Assembly (NCBI GenBank): GCA_905176665.1
Contig: CAJINA010000005.1
Coordinates: 1 to 33,345, forward strand
DNA length: 33,345 nucleotides
Direction: 5' to 3'
From: Olavius algarvensis Delta 4 endosymbiont
GTDB taxonomy: Bacteria > Desulfobacterota > Desulfobacteria > Desulfobacterales > CAJINA01
The position numbers were made by a program, and so were the translations under genes. Position 1 is the stretch's first letter. The number at the start of each line of letters is the position of its first letter. Shown one piece after another: positions 14,625-22,464 of this stretch. Below the pieces are notes generated by a model. It was not told where the DNA came from and did not search any database. It was given only the letters and a program-made list of their open reading frames with translations.

Positions 14625-15701
14625 GTGAATAGTACCGCTGCAACAGCGGATTTTGAACGAAATGATCCGCGCGGCGATGCCCTGTATCGAACCGTGTTTG
14701 AAAATACCAACACGGCCCTGTTGGTTATGGAGGCGGATACCACTGTCGCTATGGTGAACAGACAATTTGAAGCGCTCAGTGGGTATTCGCGCGAAGCTAT
14801 CGAAGGCAAGATGAAGTGGCCGCGCTTTGTGCACCCGAATGATCGGGATCTGATGACCGCTTACCATCACCGCCGCCGCCGTGAGGCCACGGATCCGCCG
14901 AATGTATACGAGTTTCGCTTCGTCAACGCTGTCGGTGAAATCCGGCATATCCTCCTGCGGGTCGGCATGATACCCGGTACCGAGCAGAGTATCGGCTCCC
15001 TGATCGATATCACACCGCGCATCGAGGCTGAAAAAGCCCTGCAGGCCAGTGAAGAAAAGTATCGCACCATTCTCGACAGTATCGACGAAGGCTATTGTGA
15101 ACTGGACCTGAAGGGCAACCTTACATTTGTGAACGATCCCATGTGCAGGATTACGGGGTTTGACCGTCAGACCCTTCTCAATATGAACAACCGTGAGTAC
15201 GCTTCTGAGGAAACAGCGCAGGAAATGTATACCGTTTTCAATCAGGTGTTTCAGACCGGTAAACCTTCGCGGGTTTCCCGGTTCCAGGTCGGCAAGGACG
15301 GCCGCCGCGCCCACCTGGAGATGGTCGTGTCCCTGGCCCGGGACGAGCACGGTAATCCGGTGGGCTTTCGTGGGCTTGTCCGGGATGTTGCCGAAAGGGC
15401 CAAGGCAGAGGCCGAACGGATTGAATTCGAGCGCCTGCAGGGCGTCCTCGAGATGGCGGGGGCCGTCTGCCACGAGCTCAATCAGCCCCTGCAGAGCATT
15501 ATGGGGTATTCACAGCTTTTACAGCTGGATGCTCCGGAAGGATTTTCCGGCATCGACTATCTACAAAAAATTGTCAACCAGGTGGAGCGGATGAAGGAGA
15601 TCACCGGCAAACTGATGGGCATTACGCGCTACGAAACAGTTGAGTACCTGAACGGCAGCAAAATTGTGGACATTCACAAATCTTCCGCCAGGGAGCATTG
15701 A
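14625..15701 (+). CDS. PAS-PAS-HisKA protein lacking an ATPase domain
   Basis: The product of about 358 residues has two PAS domains (beginning near YRTVFENTNTALLV and YRTILDSIDEGYCELD) and a HisKA dimerisation domain with the H box CHELNQPLQSIMGY, phosphoacceptor candidate His283. It stops about 75 residues after the H box, at a TGA, so the HATPase catalytic domain is absent. The end looks natural (MGITRYETVEYLNGSKIVDI), and the following gene is convergent, so no lost fragment is seen downstream. The GTG start at 14625 was chosen because GGGGAG lies six bases before it; GTG at 14577 or ATG at 14505 are alternatives. It may be phosphorylated by another kinase, act as a phosphatase, or act as a redox or ligand sensor through its PAS domains. 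Confidence 0.85.
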   Translation: MNSTAATADFERNDPRGDALYRTVFENTNTALLVMEADTTVAMVNRQFEALSGYSREAIEGKMKWPRFVHPNDRDLMTAYHHRRRREATDPPNVYEFRFVNAVGEIRHILLRVGMIPGTEQSIGSLIDITPRIEAEKALQASEEKYRTILDSIDEGYCELDLKGNLTFVNDPMCRITGFDRQTLLNMNNREYASEETAQEMYTVFNQVFQTGKPSRVSRFQVGKDGRRAHLEMVVSLARDEHGNPVGFRGLVRDVAERAKAEAERIEFERLQGVLEMAGAVCHELNQPLQSIMGYSQLLQLDAPEGFSGIDYLQKIVNQVERMKEITGKLMGITRYETVEYLNGSKIVDIHKSSAREH

Positions 15702-15747
15702 TCGGTAATGGGTTCCAGAATTGGCCCAGGCTCGATCTGACGTATCT

Positions 15748-17031
15748 TTAGGCGTCGGTAAGTACCCGATCCAGCCGCGTCACCATGTAATCCATTTCTT
15801 CATCCGTTATGGTCAACGGCGGCGATATCCGAATGGTATGGCCGTGGCTGTCATTGGCCAGGACCCCCAGAGATAGAAGCTGGCGGCAGAACGTCATGGC
15901 ATTGCCGGCTTTGACTTCGATGCCGACAAACAGGCCTCTTCCGCGCACTTCCTTTACATGCGAAGAACGGGCGGCGATATCCTGCAATTTATCCATGAGC
16001 TTGCGGCCCTGTTCGGCTGAGCGTTCCGGAAGGTATTCTTCTTTCAGAACATCCAGCGCGGCGATACCGGCCACGCAGGCCAGGGGATATCCGCCAAAAG
16101 TAGATCCGTCCGAACCGATATTGAAGGCCATGTCCATCAGTTCACGGCTCGTGATAAAAACGGAAAGCGGCACCAGGCCGCCGGAAAGCGCTTTGCCCAA
16201 TATCAGGCCGTCGGGGACCACGTCTTCATGTTCGAAGCAGAACATCTTGCCGCTGCGGCCTAGTCCCACCTGAATTTCATCGAAAAGCAGCAGCAGGTCG
16301 TGCTCATCGGCCAGGTACCGCAGGCCCTTTAAAAAGCCATCGTCCGGGACGCGCATACCGCCTTCACCCTGCATGGGTTCGACAAGGATCCCGCAAGTAT
16401 TCGGTGTGATAGCCTTTTTGACCTGCTCCAGGTCATTGTACGGAACAGAGACGAACCCGGGCGTCAGCGGTCCGAAACCGTTCCTGTATTTGGGGGTCGA
16501 GGAAAAGGAGACCACGGTAATCATACGCCCGTGAAAGTTGTTGTCGAATACGATGATTTCCTGTTTCCCATCCGGGATGCCCTTATTTTTCCAGCCATAG
16601 TACCGGGCCATCTTGATGGCTGTCTCAACCGACTCGACGCCGCCGTTTTTCGGTAGAACCTTATTGCCGTTTTCACCGAATCGGGGTCCCAACTGCGGTA
16701 CGAATTCCGCCATTTTGCGCAGAAACACGCCCAGCGGGTCGGTATAGACCACATTGGAGATGACGCTACCGTAATTGCCGGTCAGCGCGTTGGTCAGGGC
16801 GGACACAATTTTGGGATGGTGGTGACCAGGGTTGGCAGCGGAGTAGGCCGCCAGGCAGTCGAGATACTGTTTGCCGTTCACGTCCGTCAACCAGCAATTC
16901 TGCGCCTGGCGAATGACCACACCGATTCTCTCATAATGATGGGCGCCAAACGTCTCTTCATTTGCGATGATCGTTTGGTCCGGTATCTGGGAAAGTCCGA
17001 AATGGTATAGGTCAGTATTGAAATCCAGCAT
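15748..17031 (-). CDS. Class III aminotransferase, ornithine-aminotransferase-like
   Basis: This is a 427-residue PLP enzyme. Motifs are the cofactor-phosphate loop region NGGVESVETAIKMARYYGW, FHGRMI after the PLP-stacking region, the Asp contact in LLLLFDEIQVGLGRSG, and the Schiff-base lysine in LILGKALSGG, with STFGGYPLA after it. Length and motifs fit ornithine:2-oxo-acid aminotransferase, but other omega-amino acids are possible because substrate specificity is not fixed by these motifs. GGAG lies before the ATG. A 30-bp near-palindrome is centred about 42 bases upstream of the start, next to the TrmB-like regulator gene, suggesting direct control. It is the last gene of the long minus-strand cluster. 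Confidence 0.85.
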   Translation of the reverse strand: MLDFNTDLYHFGLSQIPDQTIIANEETFGAHHYERIGVVIRQAQNCWLTDVNGKQYLDCLAAYSAANPGHHHPKIVSALTNALTGNYGSVISNVVYTDPLGVFLRKMAEFVPQLGPRFGENGNKVLPKNGGVESVETAIKMARYYGWKNKGIPDGKQEIIVFDNNFHGRMITVVSFSSTPKYRNGFGPLTPGFVSVPYNDLEQVKKAITPNTCGILVEPMQGEGGMRVPDDGFLKGLRYLADEHDLLLLFDEIQVGLGRSGKMFCFEHEDVVPDGLILGKALSGGLVPLSVFITSRELMDMAFNIGSDGSTFGGYPLACVAGIAALDVLKEEYLPERSAEQGRKLMDKLQDIAARSSHVKEVRGRGLFVGIEVKAGNAMTFCRQLLSLGVLANDSHGHTIRISPPLTITDEEMDYMVTRLDRVLTDA

Positions 17032-17058
17032 GACAGGCTCCTTTTGGCTGACATCTCT

Positions 17059-17088
17059 TTATAGTGACTACTATAGTAGTAACTATAA
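17059..17088. promoter_or_regulatory. 30-bp palindromic operator candidate
   Basis: TTATAGT at 17059-17065 and ACTATAA at 17082-17088 flank the perfect inner palindrome ACTACTATAGTAGT at 17067-17080; only the single base pair between the two parts is mismatched. It lies just upstream of the aminotransferase gene and downstream of the TrmB-like regulator gene. The half-site CACTATAA recurs before the regulator gene at about 18034-18041. Binding by the TrmB-like protein is inferred. Confidence 0.65.
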
Positions 17089-17186
17089 GGTTGAAAGTTG
17101 AATTTATCAATGATTATGTGCCTGGGAAACCCGGTGGCGGGTATGGGGAGGATGGTGGCTTCAGGCTGAAATTCGCGTTGCGGGTT

Positions 17187-18026
17187 TTACTCGGCAGGCG
17201 GCTTGAAAGGGTCTAACTTGTCGAGATCGTTTCCAAAAATATCAGTGATGTGTTGGCCGGCTGCGACCATGACCCTTTCAAGGTATATCTCGTGGTTGAC
17301 CAGGTCGATGGCGTTGGTTACCAGGCCCAGGTTCATGGTGAAAACCCCTTCGACCACATTGTTGGGGAAAACCGACCCGCTGATACAGCGTTCCATGTCG
17401 GCCACCAGGACGAACTGACGGCCCATGACCGGGATGGCCTGGCGCTTGCTGCGGTTGTGCTGGATAACGCCCGGGCAAAGTTTCTGCAAGTCTGCCAGGC
17501 CGGGATGGGGATCGTAGAGCACCAGGGCGATGCGTATACCCCGTTCGGCGGCGGTCAGCAGATTGGGCAGGAGCTTGGCAAACTCTTCCGACCAGATGGC
17601 CGCGTGCAGCGTTTCGTTCGCATCGTTGGCAAGTTTGCGGCCGCGGTCGACCAGGTCCTGCCGGGAGGTGATCCGCCAGAGCACCTCAACCATGCGGGGA
17701 GCGTCTTTGAAGTGCTCCAGCGTGTTGCGGGCCCGGCCCATGGATGCCTCCAGGCCGCCGGCGATATTGTTGAGCAGCTCTTTAGGGTCTGTGGGTGCAA
17801 ACAAGCGGGCAGCGTTATCCTGGCTTTCCACCTGGATGGCGGCGCCCCGGGAAACGAGTCGCTGCAGGCACTCATATATCTTGGCCCGCGGAATACCACT
17901 GGCCTGGGCCACCTGGTATCCGTTGGCGGGCGACCGGGTCAGCAAGGCGCAATAGGCCTTGGCTTCGTAGTTACCGAATCCCAGGGCCATGAGAGCATCG
18001 TGGGCGTCTTTGAGCCTGTTATCCAT
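17187..18026 (-). CDS. TrmB-family transcriptional regulator
   Basis: This is a 279-residue regulator. The N-terminal winged helix-turn-helix (residues about 8-80) has the TrmB signature ALMALGFGNYEAKAYCALL and GYQVAQASGIPRAKIYECLQ. A short coiled linker follows (about 85-110). The C-terminal domain (about 115-265) resembles the effector-binding region of TrmB-type regulators, with ETLHAAIWSEEFAKLLPNLL and IRIALVLYDPH. TrmB proteins usually respond to small metabolites such as sugars. The gene is between aspartate kinase and the aminotransferase, 34 bases after the former, and the palindromic site between it and the aminotransferase is a plausible target. A CACTATAA half-site overlaps its own promoter region, suggesting autoregulation. 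Confidence 0.86.
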   Translation of the reverse strand: MDNRLKDAHDALMALGFGNYEAKAYCALLTRSPANGYQVAQASGIPRAKIYECLQRLVSRGAAIQVESQDNAARLFAPTDPKELLNNIAGGLEASMGRARNTLEHFKDAPRMVEVLWRITSRQDLVDRGRKLANDANETLHAAIWSEEFAKLLPNLLTAAERGIRIALVLYDPHPGLADLQKLCPGVIQHNRSKRQAIPVMGRQFVLVADMERCISGSVFPNNVVEGVFTMNLGLVTNAIDLVNHEIYLERVMVAAGQHITDIFGNDLDKLDPFKPPAE

Positions 18027-18033
18027 ATTTTTT

Positions 18034-18047
18034 CACTATAACGATAG
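18034..18047. promoter_or_regulatory. Half-site related to the 30-bp palindrome
   Basis: CACTATAACGATAG lies 8 bases before the regulator start codon. It contains the CACTATAA half of the operator candidate at 17059-17088 and the short inverted pair CTAT/ATAG. Negative autoregulation by the TrmB-like protein would fit, but the site is too short to be certain. Confidence 0.4.
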
Positions 18048-18060
18048 ATGTCCGCCAGGG

Positions 18061-19434
18061 TCAACTGCAAGTGAAAAAGCGACCATGGATGGCATTGACG
18101 GCTTTCTTTAGATTTGACTTTTTGGTCAGGAAATAGAGAGCCGCCCGGGAAGGGCCGAACGAGATCATCTCCACATTGACCCCGGCCTCGGCAACCGCTG
18201 CAAAACAGTTCGCCGCGATCCCTTTCTGCCTTAAAAGCCCTTCGCCCACAATGCAGATCAAGGCAATATCCTCAACCGGTTCCAGCCGCCGGAATGGTTT
18301 GGGTTTCAGGGTTTTCAGGGCGGCGGCACCCGGCGTCAGGTCCTCGCCGGCCAACAGGAGGCTGATGCAGGTTTGGGAGGTGACCACGGCCTTGATGTTG
18401 ATACCGTTATTGGTGATACAGGTGGCCACTTCCGCCAGGATGCCGGGACGGGCCCCGACTCCCGCTGCATGGACCTTCAAGATGCCGATGTTGCAATCGT
18501 GCGCCACACTTTTGATGACCGTCTTCAGCCGCGGGCTCCGGGCGGTAATCAGACTGCCCTTGACATCCGGGTTCAGGGTGTTCTTAATGGTAATGTTCAG
18601 TTTGCGGGTCCGGACCGGTTCCACACAACGCGGGTGCAGGATCCGGGCCCCGAAGTAGGCCAGTTCCGAGGCTTCCTCGTAAGAAAGGATTGGAATCAAC
18701 TCGGTACAGGGCACCAGTTTGGGGTCCGCGCTCATGAACCCGTCCACGTCCTTCCAAATTTCCAGGATCTCAGCCTTCATCGCTGCGGCAACCACCGCAG
18801 CGCTATAGTCACTACCCCCGCGTCCGAAAGTGGTAATGTCCCCGTTTTTGCTGACCCCGAAAAAGCCGGGTATGAGCAGGATCTTCTTGCTCCCGAGGAC
18901 GGGCGCCAGATTTGTTTTGAAATTCCGAGCCGTGGCCGGGATATTGGCGGTGGCGTCGCCAAATTTGCCGTCGGTAAGCATGCCGATCTGCTGGGGCATA
19001 TGGTAGGAGGTTGGTATCCCCCGGCTGCTCAATATAGCCGTCAGCAGCTGGGCCGAGAATCGCTCCCCAAAACTGACAATTGCATCTCGCAGACGCGGTG
19101 AAATCTTCCCGGTAAAATTCAGGCCGTAGTAAAGCCGTTCGAGTTTGGAAAGGGTTTTCGCAAGGTCCTGGCTGAACCCCTTGGCCTCTTTCGGTCTGCG
19201 GATCAGATGGCGGGCCACCAGGTCATGCCGGGCTTTCAGGCGACTGATAATTTTCGCGATGTTGGCCTCGTCCTCCAGGGCTGCATCCATGGACGCTATC
19301 AGAAAGTCGGTGATGCCGTTCAGGGCTGAGACGACGAAGATGTCGCCGCGTCCGCGCTGGGCAATGAGGTCGATAATCCGGGCAATGGTCTTTTTTCCGT
19401 TGAGGCAGCCGCCTCCTATTTTGATGACTTTCAT
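18061..19434 (-). CDS. Aspartate kinase, monofunctional with ACT domains
   Basis: This is a 457-residue enzyme phosphorylating aspartate, the first step of the aspartate family. The N-terminal kinase domain starts MKVIKIGGGCL (the usual K-F-G-G is K-I-G-G here). Substrate and ATP motifs are VSFGERFSAQLL, TTFGRGGSDYSAAVVAA and WKDVDGFMSADPK, followed by SYEEASELAYFGARILHP. Two ACT domains at about 320-457 (GILAEVATCITNNGINIKAV and FAAVAEAGVNVEMISFG) suggest feedback control by an amino acid. Its start codon overlaps the stop of the DksA-like gene by one base (TAATG), so the two are translationally coupled. Its place in a specialised cluster suggests a pathway-dedicated isoenzyme; that is inference. 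Confidence 0.92.
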   Translation of the reverse strand: MKVIKIGGGCLNGKKTIARIIDLIAQRGRGDIFVVSALNGITDFLIASMDAALEDEANIAKIISRLKARHDLVARHLIRRPKEAKGFSQDLAKTLSKLERLYYGLNFTGKISPRLRDAIVSFGERFSAQLLTAILSSRGIPTSYHMPQQIGMLTDGKFGDATANIPATARNFKTNLAPVLGSKKILLIPGFFGVSKNGDITTFGRGGSDYSAAVVAAAMKAEILEIWKDVDGFMSADPKLVPCTELIPILSYEEASELAYFGARILHPRCVEPVRTRKLNITIKNTLNPDVKGSLITARSPRLKTVIKSVAHDCNIGILKVHAAGVGARPGILAEVATCITNNGINIKAVVTSQTCISLLLAGEDLTPGAAALKTLKPKPFRRLEPVEDIALICIVGEGLLRQKGIAANCFAAVAEAGVNVEMISFGPSRAALYFLTKKSNLKKAVNAIHGRFFTCS

Positions 19435-19700
19435 TACTTTAATTGACTATCCTTGCTTCCGCGGCGGTTAAAGCCGCTGCTATCACTCTGGAGTTTTTCA
19501 AGTTCGGCTTGGCAATCTATGCATAAGCGGACCCCGGAGATGGCTTTGCGGCGGGCTTCAGGAATTGCCTCCTCGCATTCCAGGCAGTGGGTAGTGCCCT
19601 CGCCTGCGGGCAGCTTGCTCCGGGCCCGTTTCACGGCGTCGGACACACTGGCATCTATTTGCGCCTGTACCGCCCCGTCTTTAGCCCAACCGACTGCCAT
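19434..19700 (-). CDS. DksA/TraR-type C4 zinc-finger protein
   Basis: This is an 88-residue protein. Residues 1-30 form a helical N-terminus (AQIDASVSDAVKRARSKL). The zinc finger follows as CLEC, 17 residues, CIDC, with the family motif IPEARRKAI between the cysteine pairs. It belongs with short TraR-like proteins rather than full-length DksA, because the long coiled coil is missing. TraR proteins enter the RNA polymerase secondary channel and alter promoter choice. The ATG at 19700 is preceded by GGGGAG at good spacing; an upstream ATG at 19721 would overlap the previous gene's end. It is coupled to aspartate kinase, an unusual pairing. Confidence 0.85.
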   Translation of the reverse strand: MAVGWAKDGAVQAQIDASVSDAVKRARSKLPAGEGTTHCLECEEAIPEARRKAISGVRLCIDCQAELEKLQSDSSGFNRRGSKDSQLK

Positions 19701-19717
19701 ACTAACTCCCCGTAGAT

Positions 19718-20506
19718 TCAATCACCTTGCGCCTGATCCTGGTTTAATTCAGCCTGTATCCGGCGAACCGTGTCGGCTTTAGTGCCGGCCTGATCCGCCA
19801 TGGCAAGAAAACGGGTCAGGCGGGCGGGTGCGCTGCGCCCCATGCATTTGTGTTCCGGGTCCCCGGCGACCCCTTCAGCGACACCATCCATCAGCTTGCG
19901 GCGTGAAAAGTTCGTTTTTGTAAGGGCTTCCTGCAAGTTTATTATTTCGGCAGCCACCCGCTGGGCAAGCTCGTTATGCGCTGCCCAGAGCTTGCCGGTG
20001 GTACCGCCTGTTTTCAAACCGCAGATGTTGATCATGTAGACGAAGACGTTCTTCACGACCAGTTCCAACAGCAGTTCATCAAACGAAGCCAGTCGCCGGC
20101 AGGGTATCCCGATGCCATCCAGGGCAGCGGCCATTACCTCCATCTGAGGCCCGAACAGCGGGGAGGGGCGCAGTACTTTGACGTCCATGCCCTTTTTCTT
20201 CTCGAACCATACCGAGATGACCGTCGGGTCGGTCACACCGTTTGACTGCCAGGTCTCCGGCAGCAGTTCATTTTGGAGCAGCCCCAGGGAGGACCGTTTA
20301 TCAGCGCCCAACTCCCGTAATACTGCCGGCAGGTCTTTTTCGCCGACCGCAGCCAGTGTCAAGGCCGGCGGTGGAATCTGTTCCAGGGTTTGGTTCAGGG
20401 GCATATTTCGGGTCACGGGGTACACCGGGTGCCCGGCGCGTAAAAAAGCCCGGGCGAAGACCCCACCCAGTTCACCTACACCGATAATTGCTATGGGAGG
20501 CTGCAT
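19718..20506 (-). CDS. Rossmann-fold oxidoreductase-like protein
   Basis: This is a 262-residue protein. The N-terminus IAIIGVGELGGVFARAFLRAG is a dinucleotide-binding fold with GxGxxG. The layout (N-terminal nucleotide domain, then a helical C-terminal domain from about residue 155, with VKNVFVYMINICGL and HNELAQRVAAEIINL) resembles ketopantoate reductase and related 3-hydroxyacid or 6-phosphogluconate-type dehydrogenases. The usual catalytic Lys could be that in LVVKNVFVYMIN. Substrate is unknown. An ATG at 20590 in frame would lie inside a palindromic repeat; the start at 20506 begins the fold and has AGGA upstream. It is 17 bases before the DksA-like gene and probably in one operon with it. 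Confidence 0.7.
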   Translation of the reverse strand: MQPPIAIIGVGELGGVFARAFLRAGHPVYPVTRNMPLNQTLEQIPPPALTLAAVGEKDLPAVLRELGADKRSSLGLLQNELLPETWQSNGVTDPTVISVWFEKKKGMDVKVLRPSPLFGPQMEVMAAALDGIGIPCRRLASFDELLLELVVKNVFVYMINICGLKTGGTTGKLWAAHNELAQRVAAEIINLQEALTKTNFSRRKLMDGVAEGVAGDPEHKCMGRSAPARLTRFLAMADQAGTKADTVRRIQAELNQDQAQGD

Positions 20507-20530
20507 ATGCTTATCATTTCCTAACCAGTA

Positions 20531-20638
20531 GATTTCAGAAATATCGAAATCGCTATCGGGATCGAAATCGGTTTTTAGTAAGGTTATCACTTTTCGAACC
20601 CGATCCCGATTTCGATAGCGATTTCGATTTGAAATCTT
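20531..20638. repeat. Hexamer-period palindrome, copy 1
   Basis: The left arm (about 20531-20571) is built from ATCGNN hexamers, and the right arm (about 20600-20638) is its near-complement made of CGATNN hexamers. The arms include ATCGAAATCGCTATCGGG and CCCGATTTCGATAGCGAT. The unpaired centre is about 28 bases. It lies between the VOC gene and the Rossmann oxidoreductase gene. A second copy is at 21072-21169 on the other side of the VOC gene. Confidence 0.85.
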
Positions 20639-20661
20639 CGAGAACCCTTATGGTTGAGATG

Positions 20662-21051
20662 TTAATCTGAACCGGTTTTGACCTCGAACAGGTTCCCATC
20701 AAAATCCTGGACAAAGAGCAGGGTCTTATCCCCTTTTGGTACCTGGTTGACGGTGATATTGAGGTTGCCGCAATCTTCGAGTAACTTGCTGCGCGATTTC
20801 ACTTCGATACAGGTATGTTCGATCCTTGGGGCGCTGTTTGAAGTGCCGCTGACAATGAAGATTTCGAAATGCATACTACTCCCGGTGTAGTTGATGATGG
20901 TCAGGTCGGCTTCTACTCCGAAAATGGCGTTTGACAGGCTGCGTGGCAATATTCTGGGTTCCGCCTTTTTCAAACCCAGTAAGGCCTGGTAAAACTTGTC
21001 AGCATTCTCTTCGCTGTTGCATACCAGCGCGGTATGTTTAAAGGTGGTCAT
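20662..21051 (-). CDS. VOC (glyoxalase/dioxygenase fold) protein
   Basis: This is a 129-residue single-domain protein. It opens with FKHTALVCNSEENADKFYQA, the first beta-alpha-beta unit of the vicinal oxygen chelate fold, and closes with LLFVQDFDGNLFEVKTG, where the terminal Glu is a usual metal ligand. His6 and His87 region (RIEHTCIEVKS) could supply the other ligands. Functions in this fold range from isomerases to dioxygenases, so the reaction cannot be named. It may process an unstable sugar-phosphate or diketone made in the same cluster. It is flanked on both sides by hexamer palindromes, which separates it physically from its neighbours. Confidence 0.8.
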   Translation of the reverse strand: MTTFKHTALVCNSEENADKFYQALLGLKKAEPRILPRSLSNAIFGVEADLTIINYTGSSMHFEIFIVSGTSNSAPRIEHTCIEVKSRSKLLEDCGNLNITVNQVPKGDKTLLFVQDFDGNLFEVKTGSD

Positions 21052-21071
21052 ATTTATCTGATGTCTCTCTT

Positions 21072-21169
21072 TATCGAAATCGGGATCGCCATCGGTATCG
21101 AAATCGGATTTTTAAGGGGAGCCATTTTTCGAACCCGAACCCGATTTCGACAGCGATGTCGATTTCAAA
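21072..21169. repeat. Hexamer-period palindrome, copy 2
   Basis: ATCGAAATCGGGATCGCC at the left and CCCGATTTCGACAGCGAT at the right form arms around a central stretch of about 25 bases. The unit is the same ATCGNN hexamer as in copy 1, with different inner permutations. The element ends at the base before the stop codon of the alcohol dehydrogenase gene, so it may also end its transcript. Confidence 0.85.
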
Positions 21170-22183
21170 TTACTTATTGGGCTCAATAATGACCTTTACC
21201 GATTTCCTACCGTCCAATACCAGTTCAAACCCACTGGCGACCTCAGCCAGGGGCAGACGGTGGGTAATGAGGTCGTCCACCTGAAGGCGTCCGGAATCCA
21301 ATATGCCCATGGCAGTTACAATGTCCGGCGGGCCGCAATAGTAGGAGGTCAGGACGGATATCTCCTGCATCCAGAACCCATTGATCGGGATTGTGACGGT
21401 TTTATCTGGATCGGGGACTGCAAAAAAGACGATGCGACCGCCTTTGTCAACGCATTGCCAGGCCTGTTCGACGGCAGCCATGGCCGACGTGCAGTGGATG
21501 ACCACATCGGCGAGACCACCATTCTCAGCAGACAACCGGGCCGGCACATCCTCGGTAGCATCGAGGATCAAGTCGGCTCCGCAGCGGGCGGCGTATTCAA
21601 GGCGTTCCGGCTGGATATCCACTGCGGCTACACGGCAGCCCTTTGATTTGGCCAGCTTGATATGCAGCAGGCCGGACATCCCACAACCGAAAATCAGGAC
21701 GGTCTGCGGTCCCGACACGGAGGCCAGGTTCTGGGCCCTGACCACACAGGCCAGCGGCTCGATAAACGTACTCTGGGCAGCTGATATGCTGCCCGGCAGG
21801 CGATAGGTGCCTCCTTTGACCAGGGCGGCAGGTACCAGAATATATTCGGCGAACCCCCCGGGCAGTCGCTCTTTCACATTTGGGCAGACCGGGTAATGCC
21901 CTTTTTTGCAATAGTCGCACTGCATGCAGGGAATTTTCGGGGCAATGAAAACCCGGTCGCCTGGTTGGAATTTCTCCACACCCGGGTCGATTGTGACCAC
22001 TTCGCCGCCGATCTCATGCCCTGGCACCAAAGGCGCGCGGGGCAGCCGGTACCATTCAACGATATCACTGCCGCAAATACCGCAAGCATCAATCCGCACC
22101 AGCATCTCCCCGGTGCCGGGCACCGGCTTTGCAACCTCCTCGATACGGATATCACGATTGTTGTACCAGACAGCGGTGCGCAT
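21170..22183 (-). CDS. Zinc-dependent alcohol dehydrogenase (MDR family)
   Basis: This is a 337-residue medium-chain dehydrogenase of the sorbitol/threonine dehydrogenase type. Catalytic zinc ligands are Cys in CGICGSD and His-Glu in PGHEIGGEV. The structural zinc is held by the four cysteines of CMQCDYCKKGHYPVC. The NAD(P)-binding loop is VLIFGCGMSGLLHI, and the acidic residue in AAVDIQPERL suggests NAD. The substrate is unknown, but a polyol or hydroxyketone is likely. AGGAAG lies before the ATG. It lies downstream of the LsrF-like aldolase gene, which handles a phosphorylated diketone in its best-known relative, so the pair could act on related sugars. Confidence 0.88.
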   Translation of the reverse strand: MRTAVWYNNRDIRIEEVAKPVPGTGEMLVRIDACGICGSDIVEWYRLPRAPLVPGHEIGGEVVTIDPGVEKFQPGDRVFIAPKIPCMQCDYCKKGHYPVCPNVKERLPGGFAEYILVPAALVKGGTYRLPGSISAAQSTFIEPLACVVRAQNLASVSGPQTVLIFGCGMSGLLHIKLAKSKGCRVAAVDIQPERLEYAARCGADLILDATEDVPARLSAENGGLADVVIHCTSAMAAVEQAWQCVDKGGRIVFFAVPDPDKTVTIPINGFWMQEISVLTSYYCGPPDIVTAMGILDSGRLQVDDLITHRLPLAEVASGFELVLDGRKSVKVIIEPNK

Positions 22184-22464
22184 ATGTATTCTTCCTTAGA
22201 GGCCCGGCCTTCAGTATGTTGAGTCAGAGACAGTCGGTTATACCGAGGTGTACCCATACAAAGGTTGCTTAGGCTGAAGACTGAAGACTGTTAGGTAGTG
22301 CCTCTCCATGATTGGAAATCATGAAGCGGGGCGATTGGCTGTTAGCTGTTGGCTTTTAGCTGACAGGCATAAACCGATCGCTAATCGCTAAGAGCAAACT
22401 GCTAAAAGCTATCTCCCGAGATCTTCTTTCAGCCTAAATACCTACAGCCTATCAGCCTGAATTT
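22184..22464. repeat. Intergenic region with heptamer-period repeats
   Basis: This spacer holds a 17-base palindrome CATGATTGGAAATCATG at 22307-22323, followed by heptamer-like tandem sequence at about 22330-22365 (TTAGCTG, TTGGCTT, TTAGCTG) and its inverse at about 22376-22412 (TAATCGC, TAAGAGC, AAACTGC, TAAAAGC). The two parts pair through GCTTTTAGC and GCTAAAAGC. No gene is visible. The repeats separate the aldolase gene from the alcohol dehydrogenase gene and may influence transcript ends. Confidence 0.65.

Noticed and set aside
17250..18041. 263-codon plus-strand frame opposite the TrmB-like gene
   Set aside because: It is a shadow of the GC-rich regulator gene; the minus-strand product has clear helix-turn-helix features.
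15748..19434. Aspartate kinase plus aminotransferase as part of an ectoine operon
   Set aside because: No diaminobutyrate acetyltransferase or ectoine synthase is present, and the aminotransferase resembles ornithine aminotransferase.
20488..20670. Plus-strand frame of 60 codons with Arg/Asp-rich repeats
   Set aside because: It is only the translation of the ATCGNN hexamer palindrome and has no ribosome site.
20531..21169. Regular short repeats as a possible CRISPR array
   Set aside because: The units are 6 bp, without unique spacers of constant length, and are arranged as hairpin arms.
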